Assembly (NCBI RefSeq): GCF_040436345.1
Contig: NC_133221.1
Coordinates: 20,023,165 to 20,087,164 of the forward strand
Reading direction: 5' to 3'
DNA from: Pagrus major
Taxonomy: Eukaryota; Chordata; Actinopteri; Spariformes; Sparidae
DNA length: 64,000 bases
Shown here: positions 14,405 through 25,799 of the stretch, one piece after another
How the letters are laid out: the number at the start of each line of letters is the position of its first letter
How positions within the stretch are numbered: the stretch's first letter is position 1
The notes under the pieces: model-generated
What the model was told of the DNA's origin: nothing
Databases searched by the model: none
What the model saw: the letters and a program-made list of their open reading frames with translations, nothing else
Translations under genes and position numbers: made by a program

Positions 14405-14612
14405 AAGGGCTGCAACTAGGGATTATTTTTTTAATATCAATCAATCCGCTTATTATTTTCACAATTAATTGTTTAATCTTTAATATAAAATAACAGAAAA
14501 TTGTGAAAAATGCTGGAATAATGGACATTTTACTGGACAAATTACTAAACCGATTAATGGATTATCAAAATAGTTGATCAATCGATTAATTGATTAGTCG
14601 TTGCAGCTCTTA
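14405..14612. mobile_element. Family B repeat copy
   Basis: It starts AAGGGCTGCAACTAGGGATT and ends GATTAGTCGTTGCAGCTC, so the ends are inverted repeats. The body contains ATCGATTAATTGATTAG-type motifs shared with the copies at 10671-10883 and 53971-54617. Confidence 0.65.
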
Positions 14613-15666
14613 AAGCCTCAAACCTTCCAAATTGTCAGTCTGGACAATAACACCTCTGTCATTCGAATAATGTTAAAAAATAATCGATAATTTTATGATT
14701 GCACCTAAAATCTGGTCGTGCAAGCGGGAGAAAACAATAAAATCATCCATTTGCATTGCATTTGTTTAGCCCTCTTCTGCTTAACTGAATGCTGGTGAGT
14801 AGTTAAGGAAATAGCAACACATCATCTGAATACATGTGCATTTAAGGGTCTAGATATTTTGGATGGGTATCTGTAGCTCATGCACTTGTTGATTCATTAT
14901 TAAGGAAGTACTACTAGTATTACTAAGTACTGTTTTGTAAGTGTTAGCATGCATGACAAGCATGAATCCAGTTCCTTACTTAATTTTCTTTTCTGCTTGG
15001 GTTTAGTCAACATGAAGTCTACCTTTGAAGGATTCAGTTATCAACAATTCAGTCCTGGATAACATAATGGTTTGTATGCTTGCTGATGCCGAAATTAAAA
15101 GTATTGCAAATGTAGCAGCAAAGTGCAAATCTATCCCCTGCGAGATGTATGAGCCACAACTTTCTTTAACATGTGTTTTCTCGAAATGATTCATGCTTGA
15201 CAGTGACGAGCAAAGACAGTGTTAGCAAAGAGCCGAGCACACACCACCAGGCTTGTTTGGCTAACAGTGACCTTTCACATTTTATCTCTAACTGCACATT
15301 ACAAGGCTACACTGTCAGACAGAAGGACGCACACTTGCTTGAAGTAAAAAAAACAAAAAGCTAACTTTAGCCGACTCGGTAAGAAAGCCACATAAGTTTT
15401 GTCAACAGTGGAGAAGCACAAGAACGTCGGCTTGTCCTTTCGCGTCCCACTTGTCAACACAAGTATGTCCGAGAGACAACTTCTGAAACGAGCTAGCTAG
15501 CATGCTAACTAGCAAGCATGCTAACCCTCGCTAGCTAAGCTTTTTTTTTAAAAGTAACAAACAAAAATGATGGCATTCAAGGGTCACGACATCTAAGCAC
15601 GTCGTAAGAGTTCACTGTCGCATGTGGACATCGGGAGGTAAATGTCTCAGTTGCATAAATGTAGAC

Positions 15667-15702
15667 CTGTGTCGGTGGATCAGGTTGGTCGGTGGATGCC
15701 AT
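15667..15702 (-). CDS. pex14: Peroxisomal membrane protein PEX14, first coding exon (partial)
   Basis: On the minus strand, GGATAGGAAGATGGC starts a frame reading MASTDQPDPPTQ, ending ACACAG before GTCTAC. From memory, human PEX14 begins MASSEQAEQPSQ, so the 12 residues align without gaps. PEX14 is the peroxisomal membrane docking protein for the PEX5 import receptor. In human, PEX14 and DFFA are divergent neighbours, and here this exon points away from dffa on the other strand, which strongly supports the assignment. The donor GTCTAC is weaker than usual. Only the N-terminal peptide is in the window; the helical receptor-binding domain, membrane segment and coiled coil would be encoded to the left. 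A MITE starts about 100 bp upstream of the ATG. Confidence 0.62.
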
Positions 15703-15804
15703 CTTCCTATCCCTTGTTTGCTAAGAGGCTGCTCGAGTGAACAGCGCTCGATTACTTTTCCTGAGGGACAGGAACAGTGCCACAGTAGGGGACAGTTTTA
15801 CTCA

Positions 15805-16168
15805 TTAAAGGGGACTTGGTAGTTTTGGAGAAGAAATTCAGACTAAATTTTAATATGTATAGTATTAATGAAGTCATGATACAAACTGAAATATTTACTT
15901 TTTCCATAACTGAATAAACAAGCTGCTCTCAGCAGTAAATAAGGTCCCCAGTACACTGTTTGAAGCTTGAAAGGTGGCAGGGTCCGCCACATGTGAACAA
16001 AGTAAAACTGTATGAAATTGTGCTGGGAGTTTGTTTATTCAGTTTATTCAGTCATGAAAACGAAGAGTTTGTTTATTTAGTTTCTTAAGGGATAAAAAAA
16101 ATCAGCCAATGATGATTTTTCCCTTCCAATTAAAATGTATTTCCCAAAGCTGCATAGTGCACCTTTAA
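15805..16168 (+). mobile_element. Family A MITE, copy A1 (TTAA-flanked)
   Basis: A 364-bp element bounded by TTAA on both sides. The left end reads TTAAAGGGGACTTGGTAGTT and the right end is inverted, ending GTGCACCTTTAA. The body is shared with copies at 29483, 30707, 49434 and 54236, including AAGGTGGCAGGGTCCGCC and GTTTATTCAGTTTATTCAGT. There is no coding capacity. TTAA flanks are typical of piggyBac-type mobilisation. It sits just upstream of the pex14 start. Confidence 0.8.
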
Positions 16169-16732
16169 GTACAGTTAACACAGCAGAGTTTGATTAGATG
16201 TTGCTTAGAGGCCCTAGTGTGTACAAGAAACATGAAAGCACATTAACAACTGGTTGATAAAAAGTCTTTATGATTAAAGAAAACAAGCAAATTAATAAAA
16301 AAGTGGAGATAAAAAGATAAATAAATAGAATAATATATAAATGTCGAAATATGAAGACAATTAACAAAACATAAAATAATAATAATAATCCTTTTCATTT
16401 ATTATTTTTATTTGAATGTGTTTTGTCGTACATTTTCCTCCTCAAATTTGTAATTAATCAAAACAACAGAATATACCGAGGCTATCAGTTGTCAGTGGAT
16501 CGTTCGGGAGCCCTGAAGATTATCGGGCCCTGGAGCCAATAATCCATTTGATAATCCAGCCTAATCTCACAGTCTGACTGCTCCATGACAAACCTGTCAG
16601 TCAAGGCCAGCATGACTGATATACTGTATCCCAATATAAACTGCAGTGACTTTTAATGGAACATTAACTTTCATTACTGCCACCAAGTGACACATTTAAA
16701 GAGGTGGACTTTCTGAGAGATGTAATAGGACT

Positions 16733-17090
16733 TAAAGGACAAATGAAAATTCAGTCATCTACTCACCCTCATGCTGATGGAAAAGTGGGGGAAGTTTTGA
16801 AGTCCACAAAACATTTCTTGAGCTTCACAGCAAAACAGCGTTGCAGCATTCTCCTAAACAACTGAAGTAGATGGGAACTTATTTTAAAATGTTAAAAGTC
16901 TCTGGCAGCCCCAAGATCCCAAACTGATTTGAAAAGACCTTATATGCAGCTTTTATGTGCAGTCATGACTTTAGACAGGATGCTTTTTAGCTCGGCAGTG
17001 ACTGTAAGATTTTAGCTTTAAAAGGGTAAAAATAACATATTTTCTTGATCTTGATATGATGGGTTTAAAATGGCAGGAAGTAAGATACAA
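16733..17090 (+). repeat. Interspersed repeat, non-coding
   Basis: It begins near ACTTAAAGGACAAATGAAAA with CATCTACTCACCCTCATGC and GTCCACAAAACATTTCTTG, which I recognise as parts of a high-copy fish repeat. No reading frame and an indistinct right edge. Confidence 0.45.
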
Positions 17091-17261
17091 TCTCAGTACA
17101 CGGACTAGCCGAGAGTAACCATATGTTGGTTGATTCTAGATACAATTTTCATACTGCAGTACTTCAACAGAATGCAATAGATTTCATAGCCGATGGACCA
17201 GATTTTAAACAATTTATAGGTAGTAGGAGGGTGAATTCAGTGTATTGGGTTTTGTTTTGTT

Positions 17262-17520
17262 TGTTTTTACCTTTATTTATTCAGGGAGGGTTCGCTGGAA
17301 GCAGTGTTCTCTCTTTCATTCACACAGTTGCACACACACACCTGGAAGCTCGCCACTGAGCAGCTCCACTGGAGCAGTCGGGGTTAAGGGCCTTGCTCAG
17401 GGGCATCAGTGGTGGTAAAGAGGGAAGGGCAAGTGCTGTCCCACCCAGATTTCTCCTGCTAGTCCGGGATTTCTGGCAACATACCGCTCACAAGCTCACT
17501 TCTCTAACCTTTAGGCCCCT
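17262..17520. repeat. Interspersed repeat, non-coding
   Basis: Contains TTAAGGGCCTTGCTCAGGGG and a terminal TTCTCTAACCTTTAGGCCCC. This arrangement is familiar from a common fish retroposon-derived repeat. The family is not assigned. Confidence 0.5.
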
Positions 17521-17524
17521 TTAG

Positions 17525-19701
17525 GAAGCATGTGTTGAAAGGAAGGAATTAGTGGTTGTGAATTATTCTCACCTTTGTTGAAAGCTACAAAGAAATCGAG
17601 GTTCAAAGTAGGGCAAACATTGTGTGATGTCAGGACTTCAGTGCACAAAACACATTGTGGTTGAGTGAGAAAACTGATGCAATGATCAGGTAATAGATTG
17701 CTCAGATGAGAGGAATTTAGTGTACTTAAAGGATGGTAATACAACAATGATAGATGTTAATACAGGAAACAACATCATGACTGATCCAGTATGTAGCAGG
17801 ACTGTGACTGGAGTGGGCAGAGGTCGAAAATAAGTGTTTCGGAAAGTTAACTGGGAGAAGTTTAAAGAAGAGAGTGATAAATGTCTGAAGCAGATTAATG
17901 GTAATATGACCACAGAAACCCTTGATAATTAAATAAGACGGTTTTAGAACAGTTGCACTGAGGACCATCACTAAAACTCTCAGCCTGAGAGTAAAAGCAA
18001 AATAAAGAGGAAAGGCAAGATCATGATGGGGCAGTGAGTGTAAAGAAGCTGTGAGAAACAGAAATTTAAACTAATGAAAAGAATGAATCATTTTCAATAT
18101 GCGATACAGAACAAAAGCTCAGGTAATAGTGCGGAAGACAATTAGGAAAAGGCACATTATACAAGTATTGTGGATCAGGACCCCAGGAGAGCATAAGAAG
18201 TAAGGATGAAATATGCCATGTAATGCTAAAACATTTAAGTGCACATGGATTGAATGAATTATTAGTACTGTATAATACGGTGTGGGAGGAGGAAGAATAC
18301 CACAAGGTTGAAAAGAGGCGGTTATTGTTGCTATAAGAAAACCTGAGATAGATACATTAAACCATCAAATATAGACATATGGATTGCCTTTATTAACATT
18401 AACACATATGAACACATGCTGTATGTAAACAGATGAAATGAATGCTAAAGGAAAGACCTATGTGTTAACTGGGTTAAAAACAATCAATAGTAATTGATTA
18501 GAGAAGATTAGAGAAAATACTCCTTTGAAACTGTGTGGACATCATTTAGAGAGACATTTTGGCTCTTAGGAGTATATTATCGTAGAAAACACACCATTTA
18601 AGATATTTTAGTGTAAAAACGTTATAAATGTGAAGAGATGACTTTTGGGGTTGGACTGGGGAGCTGACATTGTGTATGAAACACTGTGGGAGATTAATTC
18701 ATGGATTTACATCCAAAACCATACTTGGAGGATGAGCTGTAATCCAGGCCTAGGTCACTTACTTGCATGTCTTTTGTTGCTGCACCTCCATGAAATCTCC
18801 AGTTCTTCTGATAATTTACTAGGAGCCGTGTTCTGAATAAACGCGGCATTTCTCCTGTCTCAACTTGTAGGATGTGCACAAAAGGAGGTTAGTCCAACTG
18901 TGATGCAGCCTGTAATCCCTGTGTGGTTAGCAGATTTCTTCAAATCAAGGCAAGATATAAAAGTGCACATTTTTATAGTAATAAGGGAGTAAATAATGGC
19001 TGTGCAGGGTTTTACTGATGGATCAAAAAACCCTGTAACATATAACACTGCTTCTACAGTTGTACTTCCTTACTACAGAATTCAAATATGCACACAGATC
19101 TCTAATTATCTAATCAAAGTGTGTATACTGTTGACTTGTACGTCATTTTGATGCCTTTGAAATTGGTTGAACAAAACTAACAAAGTTCAAAGTCCACAGT
19201 TATTCAGTCTCTGCATTGTACAGTCTTAAATAAGTGGCATCTAGTAGTCTTTGTGAGAATATGGGGGGATATAGAAAAGAGAAGGCAATAATGTTCAGAT
19301 TAATAATAGGACACAGTAATCTGAAATGATAACATTTTAGGGAAGCATCCAAACGATCTTTGTGAATATCGGAACATAGAACAAGTGCTTGTTAGTGGCA
19401 GTAAATATAGTTTTATATATTGGAGAGAAATTAAACTATTTGGCCCAACAGGAGCCACAGTTAAAAAAGTTTACTGGCAGGAGATGTTTGGTCAGCTTCA
19501 TTAACAGAATAGGCCTGAAAGGAAAAGTCTGAAAAACCCATAATAGCCATAATATTATTACTGCATTTCCATTTCATAAGCACTTGATATGCTTTGTATA
19601 AAGAAGGTGGGGTTTTATTTTGTACAAGTAACTCAAATGGTAAAGCTTTGAGTCTGTCACTGTTCTTTTTGAACAATAAAGTTAAGTAAAAAAAAAAAAA
19701 T
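17525..19701 (+). mobile_element. Decayed non-LTR retrotransposon (LINE) with endonuclease and RNase H remnants
   Basis: The plus strand, read through frameshifts and stops, gives an APE-type endonuclease remnant near 17628-17770 (GDFSAQNTLW, then DERNLVYLKDG, then TMIDVNTG). A basic linker at 18025-18150 has WGSECKEAVRNRN and later KAQVIVRKTIRKR. An RNase H-like piece is near 19008-19070 (FTDGSKNPVT). It ends with AATAAAG at about 19673 and a poly(A) run from 19688, a retrotransposed 3' end. The gap between linker and RNase H is too short for a full reverse transcriptase, so that domain is deleted. RNase H after the endonuclease suggests the I/Nimb group of LINEs. The copy is inactive. Confidence 0.72.
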
Positions 19702-19863
19702 AATAATCATAATAATAATAAAATTAATAATAAAACATAAAACAATAACATCCCTTATGCCCATGACAGCCATACAATTTTATTTAATGCTAAATTGATT
19801 GTTTACAATAAACATTAAAGCTAGAATTGAAAACCGGAAGCTGCAGGAGTTAAGTAGCTCCAC

Positions 19864-19873
19864 AAGATGGCGG
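19864..19873 (+). promoter_or_regulatory. YY1-type motif in the dffa promoter/leader
   Basis: AAGATGGCGG matches the YY1 consensus often found just downstream of start sites of TATA-less housekeeping genes. It lies 185 bp upstream of the dffa ATG. Two short upstream ORFs (19867-19887 and 19938-19976) would be in the leader if transcription starts here. Confidence 0.5.
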
Positions 19874-20057
19874 TGTTGCGACATTAACGAAGCCCGCTGC
19901 CGTTAACACCTCAAAACAGACGAAGAAGAAGCCTCGGATGTTGTTTCCGTGTTGGAAACTGCTCGGGACGAGATAAGAGGCGAGCACTACTGTCAGTACT
20001 TATTAGTTTTAAGATAAAAGAAGAAAGAACAGTCGTTTTCTTCACATAAAGACTAGA

Positions 20058-23000
20058 ATGACAGATTGTAAACCGTGTAAGGTGTGCAACTTCACACGAC
20101 AGAAGTCATACGGGGTGGTTGTTCCCTCCTTAGATGAGCTGAAGGTAAAAGGTGAGTTGTCAAAGTTTGACTTTAACTTGTAAACCTGTCAGAGAAGCGA
20201 CTGTATACATGTAAGGCTCATAGTCTAATAAACACTGCGTATGATACAATAGTATACAATAGTATCACATAAACCCAGTCGTGTGTGGTCTTAGTCCCTC
20301 TAACTTTAGTTTACATTGGTCTGTGTTTATTAATGCGTCAATGCTGCTTTGTAATATGAAAGTGAAACACAAAAGTTATGGTGTTGGATCATCTTCAGCA
20401 CTCTTGTCAGCCTTTAACATCACATTGTGAATATGCTGCATGGTTTTTAGCTAACTTATCTGTCATGATCACCACTGAGCTATCTGCAGCACCTCTGTCT
20501 GTCATCATCGTGTTCAAACTTGCAGGAGCTGAACATGAAAAGTCAGCCCTCCACTGCTGCTGCTCATTCCTGGGATGCTAGTCAGCAGGCGTTGCCCAAG
20601 ATCATTTTACTCTCCAGGGTCTCTGTCCATGAGATGTGCTTGTGTTTTTCTACATCTCGGAAATATAGATGTATTTTTGATGATGATAAAGTCCTGTAAC
20701 TGCAGGTAACATTTGAAAAAACTGTCGTTATGACCCTATTGTAAAGTTATAAATTACAACAAAGTGTGCCGCACAGGCATTGAATGATGTTGAGTAATAC
20801 ATTGCACTTGGTCTTTCATTTGTATTTGGCATGTATGGATCTGCTCAGCAGGATGCTTCACATTGTGAATTCAAAAAATAAAATAAATAAAATATCGATG
20901 CATTCAGTGAGGACTGCATCCAAACCCACCAGAGGCAAGTCCACCTGACACATCACGGAAATGTAGATCTATCATTGACTTAAAACATACTTTATTTTAA
21001 AAGGAAAGCCTAAGGTTAGGCTGGCCAAGGGAGTAAGCAGCACAATCACTCAAGAGCAGTGTACTGTGTGACAAATGTGAGCAGCTGTGATGGGAGAGGA
21101 GGTGACAGCTTAAATGGATTGACTTGTGTGTTCAGGAGTCATTGGTATTTGCTTGAATCAGCTGAAGATCAGGTTCTGTGTGAGTTATTTCTGCCTGAAG
21201 TATTTTGCTTGTTTGCTATCTCCGGACTTGTTTTTCTGATTGTTTTACAAAACAATCAGAAAATATATATAGTACAAATACTTTAGAGTGTCAAAGTTGT
21301 CTGTGGCATTCTTATTTAAGGATATTTACATAAGATCTGTTAAGTCTGTTGTTTCTCTGTTTGCCCCACAGGATGTGAGTTTCTCGGGTTCAGCCCCAGT
21401 GAGCCTGTCACAGTGGTCCTTGAGGATGATGGGACGATAGTCGAGGATCAGGCCTACTTTTTGTGTTTACCTTTAAACACAAAGTTCATGCTGTTGCATG
21501 AAAAAGAGGCATGGTCTCCACTTCGCAGGAGTAAGCACGTTTACTTCTGTCTCAGATTTGTCGACAGTCTGGACTGATTCATAAAGTGCACAGCCGCGTG
21601 TTTCGGTACTTAAATACTTTTCATTGTAGTGGATGGTGGCACAGCCTGGATGGCCCGGGATTCAGTGATGCTTGAGACTGATTCTGTAGACGCCTCCAGT
21701 GCTGAACCACCCTGGGTGGACCTGGCTCAGCAGCTGAAGCAGGACCTTGCCAGCATCATCCTCATGTCTGAGGCAGAGTTACAGGTACCAGGAATATTCT
21801 TCTATTATACCAACAGTGTTTGCTGTCATACACTGGTGAGAAGGAAATTGTACTAATAACTTAAAAACCAGTTTCCTCAGTTGTCACCATCTGCTTTGTC
21901 CTGTTGAAGGGCGTCATCAGTAAGAACAAATGGAGTTGGGTCAGAGTGTCACAGACAGGGTATGGAAGTCAGAATGTACTGAGAGACAGACTAACATTGC
22001 TTTTGGTCTTACATACAGTAACACCAGCCTTGTCCTTAAAATATGTAACTTTGCTCTTATTACAGAAAGCTCTTTCTTTCCCCCTTTAGTTGGTGAGGTT
22101 CACAGTGTAGTATTTGTCACTCATATGCATGACTTGTGCACTTTAAAAACCTCATTTATTTTATTTTTTGTGTTTGAGGCCACCATAGACCATAAAAAGC
22201 AAAACGTGAATCAGTCAGTAAAAACATTGTTTTTGAACAGGTCTTATGTGCTCTACTTTCAGCCTCACTGTTTTAGTCTCTCAGCCTCATTCCTTCCTTC
22301 TTTTATTTCATTATGTGTCTTTGCTGTGACGTAAAAGCACCACATCAATCTTGTTACTCTACTAAGTTATATTATATTATTGCTTCAGTCTGATTTGTGT
22401 CACCTACTCCAGGACTTAGTGGATGCACCGTGCCCTGAGCTGGCCTTTGCACTGGGCTTCCAAGAGAAGAAGGCAGTGGACCTCCAGGAGACACTGCAGA
22501 GGGTTTTGGACCGACGAGAGGAGGAGAGGCAGTCCAAGGAGCTGCTCCAGCTCTACCTCAAAGCTGTGGAGAAAGAAGATGGACAGCAGGAAGAGCCAAG
22601 CCAGCCCAGCCAGGGAGGTAGGACTGTGTCATTATGTGGTGGTTTTCTTTTTCTCAATTTGAAAAACAGTTATCCTAAATAAAGATGCAGGACATCTCAT
22701 TCATAGCTTACCCTTTCATACTTTGGTTTCATGGTCTATTCTGCGGCTTCCTAACACAATAGAAACTATGTGATAATTTGCTACCTTTTCATTTGTGTGT
22801 TTCCGTTGGTTTAAATAAACTCTACAGAAACTGTATTTCACAGCAATATTAGTTCTTTAGTGAAATATATTACAGTGTTCTGTGAAGAGCAAACAGTGTG
22901 TTCATAAGAAAGTCTCAAGCAGCCCTCAAGAGCCTGCTTTATAACATAAAAAATGCTATGTAATATCTGGCATTGGTATCTGGCTCATGACTTTTGCTGT

Positions 23001-24910
23001 GATGGTCTGTGTTTTTTGTGATAACCACTTTTCTTTCATTTGTTTTTAGACTTTATTGTATTGTTTAGGTTTTTTTAGAGTTAAATTATGTCTCAATTAT
23101 AATGTAAAGTGTATTTTTATGTAGAATGTTTGCTGTTATTTAATAATAATTATAATATTTATCTATAACTCTTAAAATGCCAAAGGCGCTCATATATCTT
23201 CCTCTATCCTACGTACAATTTCATAAATAGCTGTGATCAATAAGGATACAACATCCATCAAAATAATGACTATAATCGTGTGACTGTGTAGCCATACAGG
23301 AAGGTATTGACCCAAAAATTGCTTTTTATTACAGTCAGGGAACAAACCTGACAAGACCCTAATCAGCATGTACAGCTGGTAGAATAAGAAAAATCTGAGC
23401 AATCAAGAAATCTGAATTCTTGATGAATGTCTATATATACTGCACTGTATTTGTCTTTAAGAACTGGGGGCACTGTTTGCATTCAATGGATCAATATTTC
23501 AATAAATCCATGTCCGTATCTTTTAGTTCATATCCACATCAAACAGGAATAATTCAACCTGAAACAAAAGCTTTTTAAATAAAAAAAATGCACTTGATGA
23601 ACATAATAAGGGATATTTTTTCTTAACATGTTATTGTTTGTATGCATATCAGTGCCAACACACAAGTAGTCCATCTATTCCTTCTTTTGCTACAAAGTGT
23701 TTATAGAGAGAGAGCTGTGCTTGTGCCTTTTGGTCACTAGGTGGAACCATTGTCTCTGCTGAGTAATCCCTCTTGTAGTGATTTATTAGAAATATAACCT
23801 TATACAACAAACGATCCTGAAAGAGAGCCTGTTTTAATGCATCAGAGGCCGGAGACATGGACGTGCCTGACGGGATAGAAGAGGACTCTGCATCTGGATT
23901 CATGTCTAGGACGCTGATGGTCCTGAAAGGCAAATCAAGCCCAGAGACCAGACTGTCCACTGAGGATCTGCAGGTAGTTCACATACACCACTGATTCAAA
24001 ACTTCCACAGATGAAAAAAGATGCAATTTGAAGATGTCACTTTGGGCTCTGGGAAATAGTAATGAGCATCTTTCACAATTCGTTGACTTTTTTTTAGACT
24101 AAACAACTAATCATGAAAAATTTTGAGCGATTAATCCACAATGAAAAAAGTTTGTTCGTTTCAGCCCGAAAAATTCCTCAGATTTGACTTTTATGTTTGA
24201 ATGCTTCAGAGGATTCAGTCCTAACAGATTTATACAGTAGATTGATAAAAAAAACACTTGCATTAAAATGTCACAAAAATGTGACGCCTAAATGCACCTT
24301 GAAATATCTCATTATATTCTTATGTTGTTCCTTCTAACTCAAGGCTTGTGTTGTAACATACGCTATCAAGCCTAATAAGCAGCTGTAAAATTGATGAAGC
24401 AATTACACAAAATTGCAAGTCCCAGAACAACACATCCACTTATTAGTGACACAGTTCTGTTATATAATCCAAAGGGCACTGACTAGGATGCAAGTGTAAG
24501 ATTTTGTTTACTCTTACTTGTATTAACAAGGAGATGAAAATATTAGAGGCACTTGTCTATGTAATAAAGTCATTATTAGCTTATTATATAAACTTGACTA
24601 AGGATAGAATTTAGTCAGCATAGTCAGTATAAAGTTTCACATATGACTTCCCGTGATTGAAACCTCTCCCATGTTTGTTTAGTTGGTAGTGAGCAGAGGG
24701 CTGGAGACTATGGAGCAGGTGCTTGGCTGGGACACAACGAGGACGTCGGCGTTGCTGCAGGCCTGCGAAGCCGAGCTGACCAGACGTATCCAGCTGGTTC
24801 AGGCCTTGCAGTCCATCAGGAGCAACACAGAGCTGGACAGCAGCCAGCAGTCCAGTGAGAAGAACGCGGAGGAGCAAGGTGTAGAAACACCAGCCCAAGG
24901 CAGCGACTAG
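20058..24910 (+). CDS. dffa: DNA fragmentation factor subunit alpha (ICAD/DFF45)
   Basis: Six exons: 20058-20151, 21372-21530, 21630-21784, 22389-22617, 23846-23973, 24683-24910. All introns are GT-AG and the phases agree, giving 330 residues (human DFFA is 331). ICAD is chaperone and inhibitor of the caspase-activated nuclease DFFB/CAD; caspase-3 cleavage frees the nuclease during apoptosis. Residues 1-84 form the CIDE-N domain, with the motif TVVLEDDGTIVEDQAYFLCL. The C-terminal half carries the helical DFF-C domain. Two DxxD sites stand where the family is cut: DSVD105/A and DVPD221/G (human D117 and D224). The gene is divergent from pex14, as in human, and convergent with masp2. AATAAA signals follow at 25286 (inside a MITE) and 26788. 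The start is the first ATG giving a CIDE-N N-terminus. Confidence 0.95.
24035..24150. repeat. Family B repeat fragment in dffa intron 5
   Basis: TTTGGGCTCTGGGAAATA and AACAACTAATCATGAAAAAT match the interior and one end of the family B element present at 53971-54617. Truncated and intronic. Confidence 0.5.
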
Positions 24911-25221
24911 GCCGAGGCTTCACCTGAGCAGAGACTGATAAGAATTCACACTACCTGCCTCAGGGTCAGTCCGCGTGGGATTTATCCTGTGGTACGGATA
25001 ATATCCACAATGCCGGAATCCATGAATGTTAATGATGTTGACGGCCGCATCATTTTGTAAAAGTTGCAAACCACTTGAATGCTTTTGCCTCCAGAGGAAG
25101 CAGAGTGATTTGCACAAGTCATGTTTATCAAAGACATGTTTGCATTAACCACTGGCATCAAGTTTTTATTGGCTCCCTATTTTGATGAGTGCTGTGCTGT
25201 GAAAACAACATTCAGGTGAAA

Positions 25222-25799
25222 CTTAAAGCAACAGTTCAACATTTTTGAAAATGTTTTTATTGACTTTCTTGCCTTTAGTTGCGTGAATAAAAGGCTGGAG
25301 CACGCTAGCTTAGCTTTGCATAAAAACTGGACACAGATGTAAATGGTTCCCCTGGCTCTGTCTGGAGGTTACGAATTCCATCCTCCAAAATCTCGTTAAC
25401 TCGCTAATTAACACCTCATATCTTCCTGTAATCTCTACTGGTTGCCTGGCAACCTCATTGTGATCACAAGACTCCAGGAAGTCACTGTACCCGACCAAGA
25501 GAAAGCCCCCCAGTAAAACAGCATCATGTCATTTTTAAACGTTATTTTATGAATTATCAAACAAATGCGATGTTTGTTAACCAACATATGAACTAATGGG
25601 CTTTAGGGGTGCTAGTAGGCAGGTTTTGTTACCTTTGGATGGAGCCAGGCGAGCTGTTTCCACCTGTTTCCAGTCTTTGGAACTGCACTGCACTGCTGGG
25701 TTCAGCTTCATATTTAGTGGACAGATTTAAGAGCGGTAACAATCGTCTCTGATATGCTTGTCAAGGAGGCAAATAATCATATTTCCCAAAATCTGTCAT
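25222..25799. mobile_element. Foldback (long inverted repeat) non-autonomous element
   Basis: The left arm runs through AGCTTTGCATAAAAACTGGA, CCTGGCTCTGTC and GCTAATTAACACCTCATATC. The right arm is its approximate reverse complement, with GAGCCAGGCGAGCTGTTTCC, CCACCTGTTTCCAGTCTTTG and CATATTTCCCAAAATCTGTC. The ends pair as TAAAGCAA...TTGCTTTA. I recognise this as a very common teleost repeat type with long terminal inverted repeats. An AATAAA at 25286 lies within it and may serve dffa. Confidence 0.65.

Larger units (their letters stand above)
1..15666 (-). other. pex14: Probable intron 1 of pex14 (gene-poor stretch)
   Basis: No convincing coding gene is visible on either strand in these 15.7 kb. 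If the small exon at 15667-15702 is correctly read as pex14 exon 1, this stretch is the start of its first intron, and later exons lie beyond the left edge. I found no sequence resembling later PEX14 exons here. The interval contains simple repeats, several repeat-family copies listed separately, and long repeat-free tracts (for example 5480-6400 and 8150-8480) with TAATTA-type homeodomain motifs that could be conserved non-coding elements. The one exon-like object is at 11533-11658 on the plus strand. The intron assignment is inference from exon 1 and the human gene order. Confidence 0.5.
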
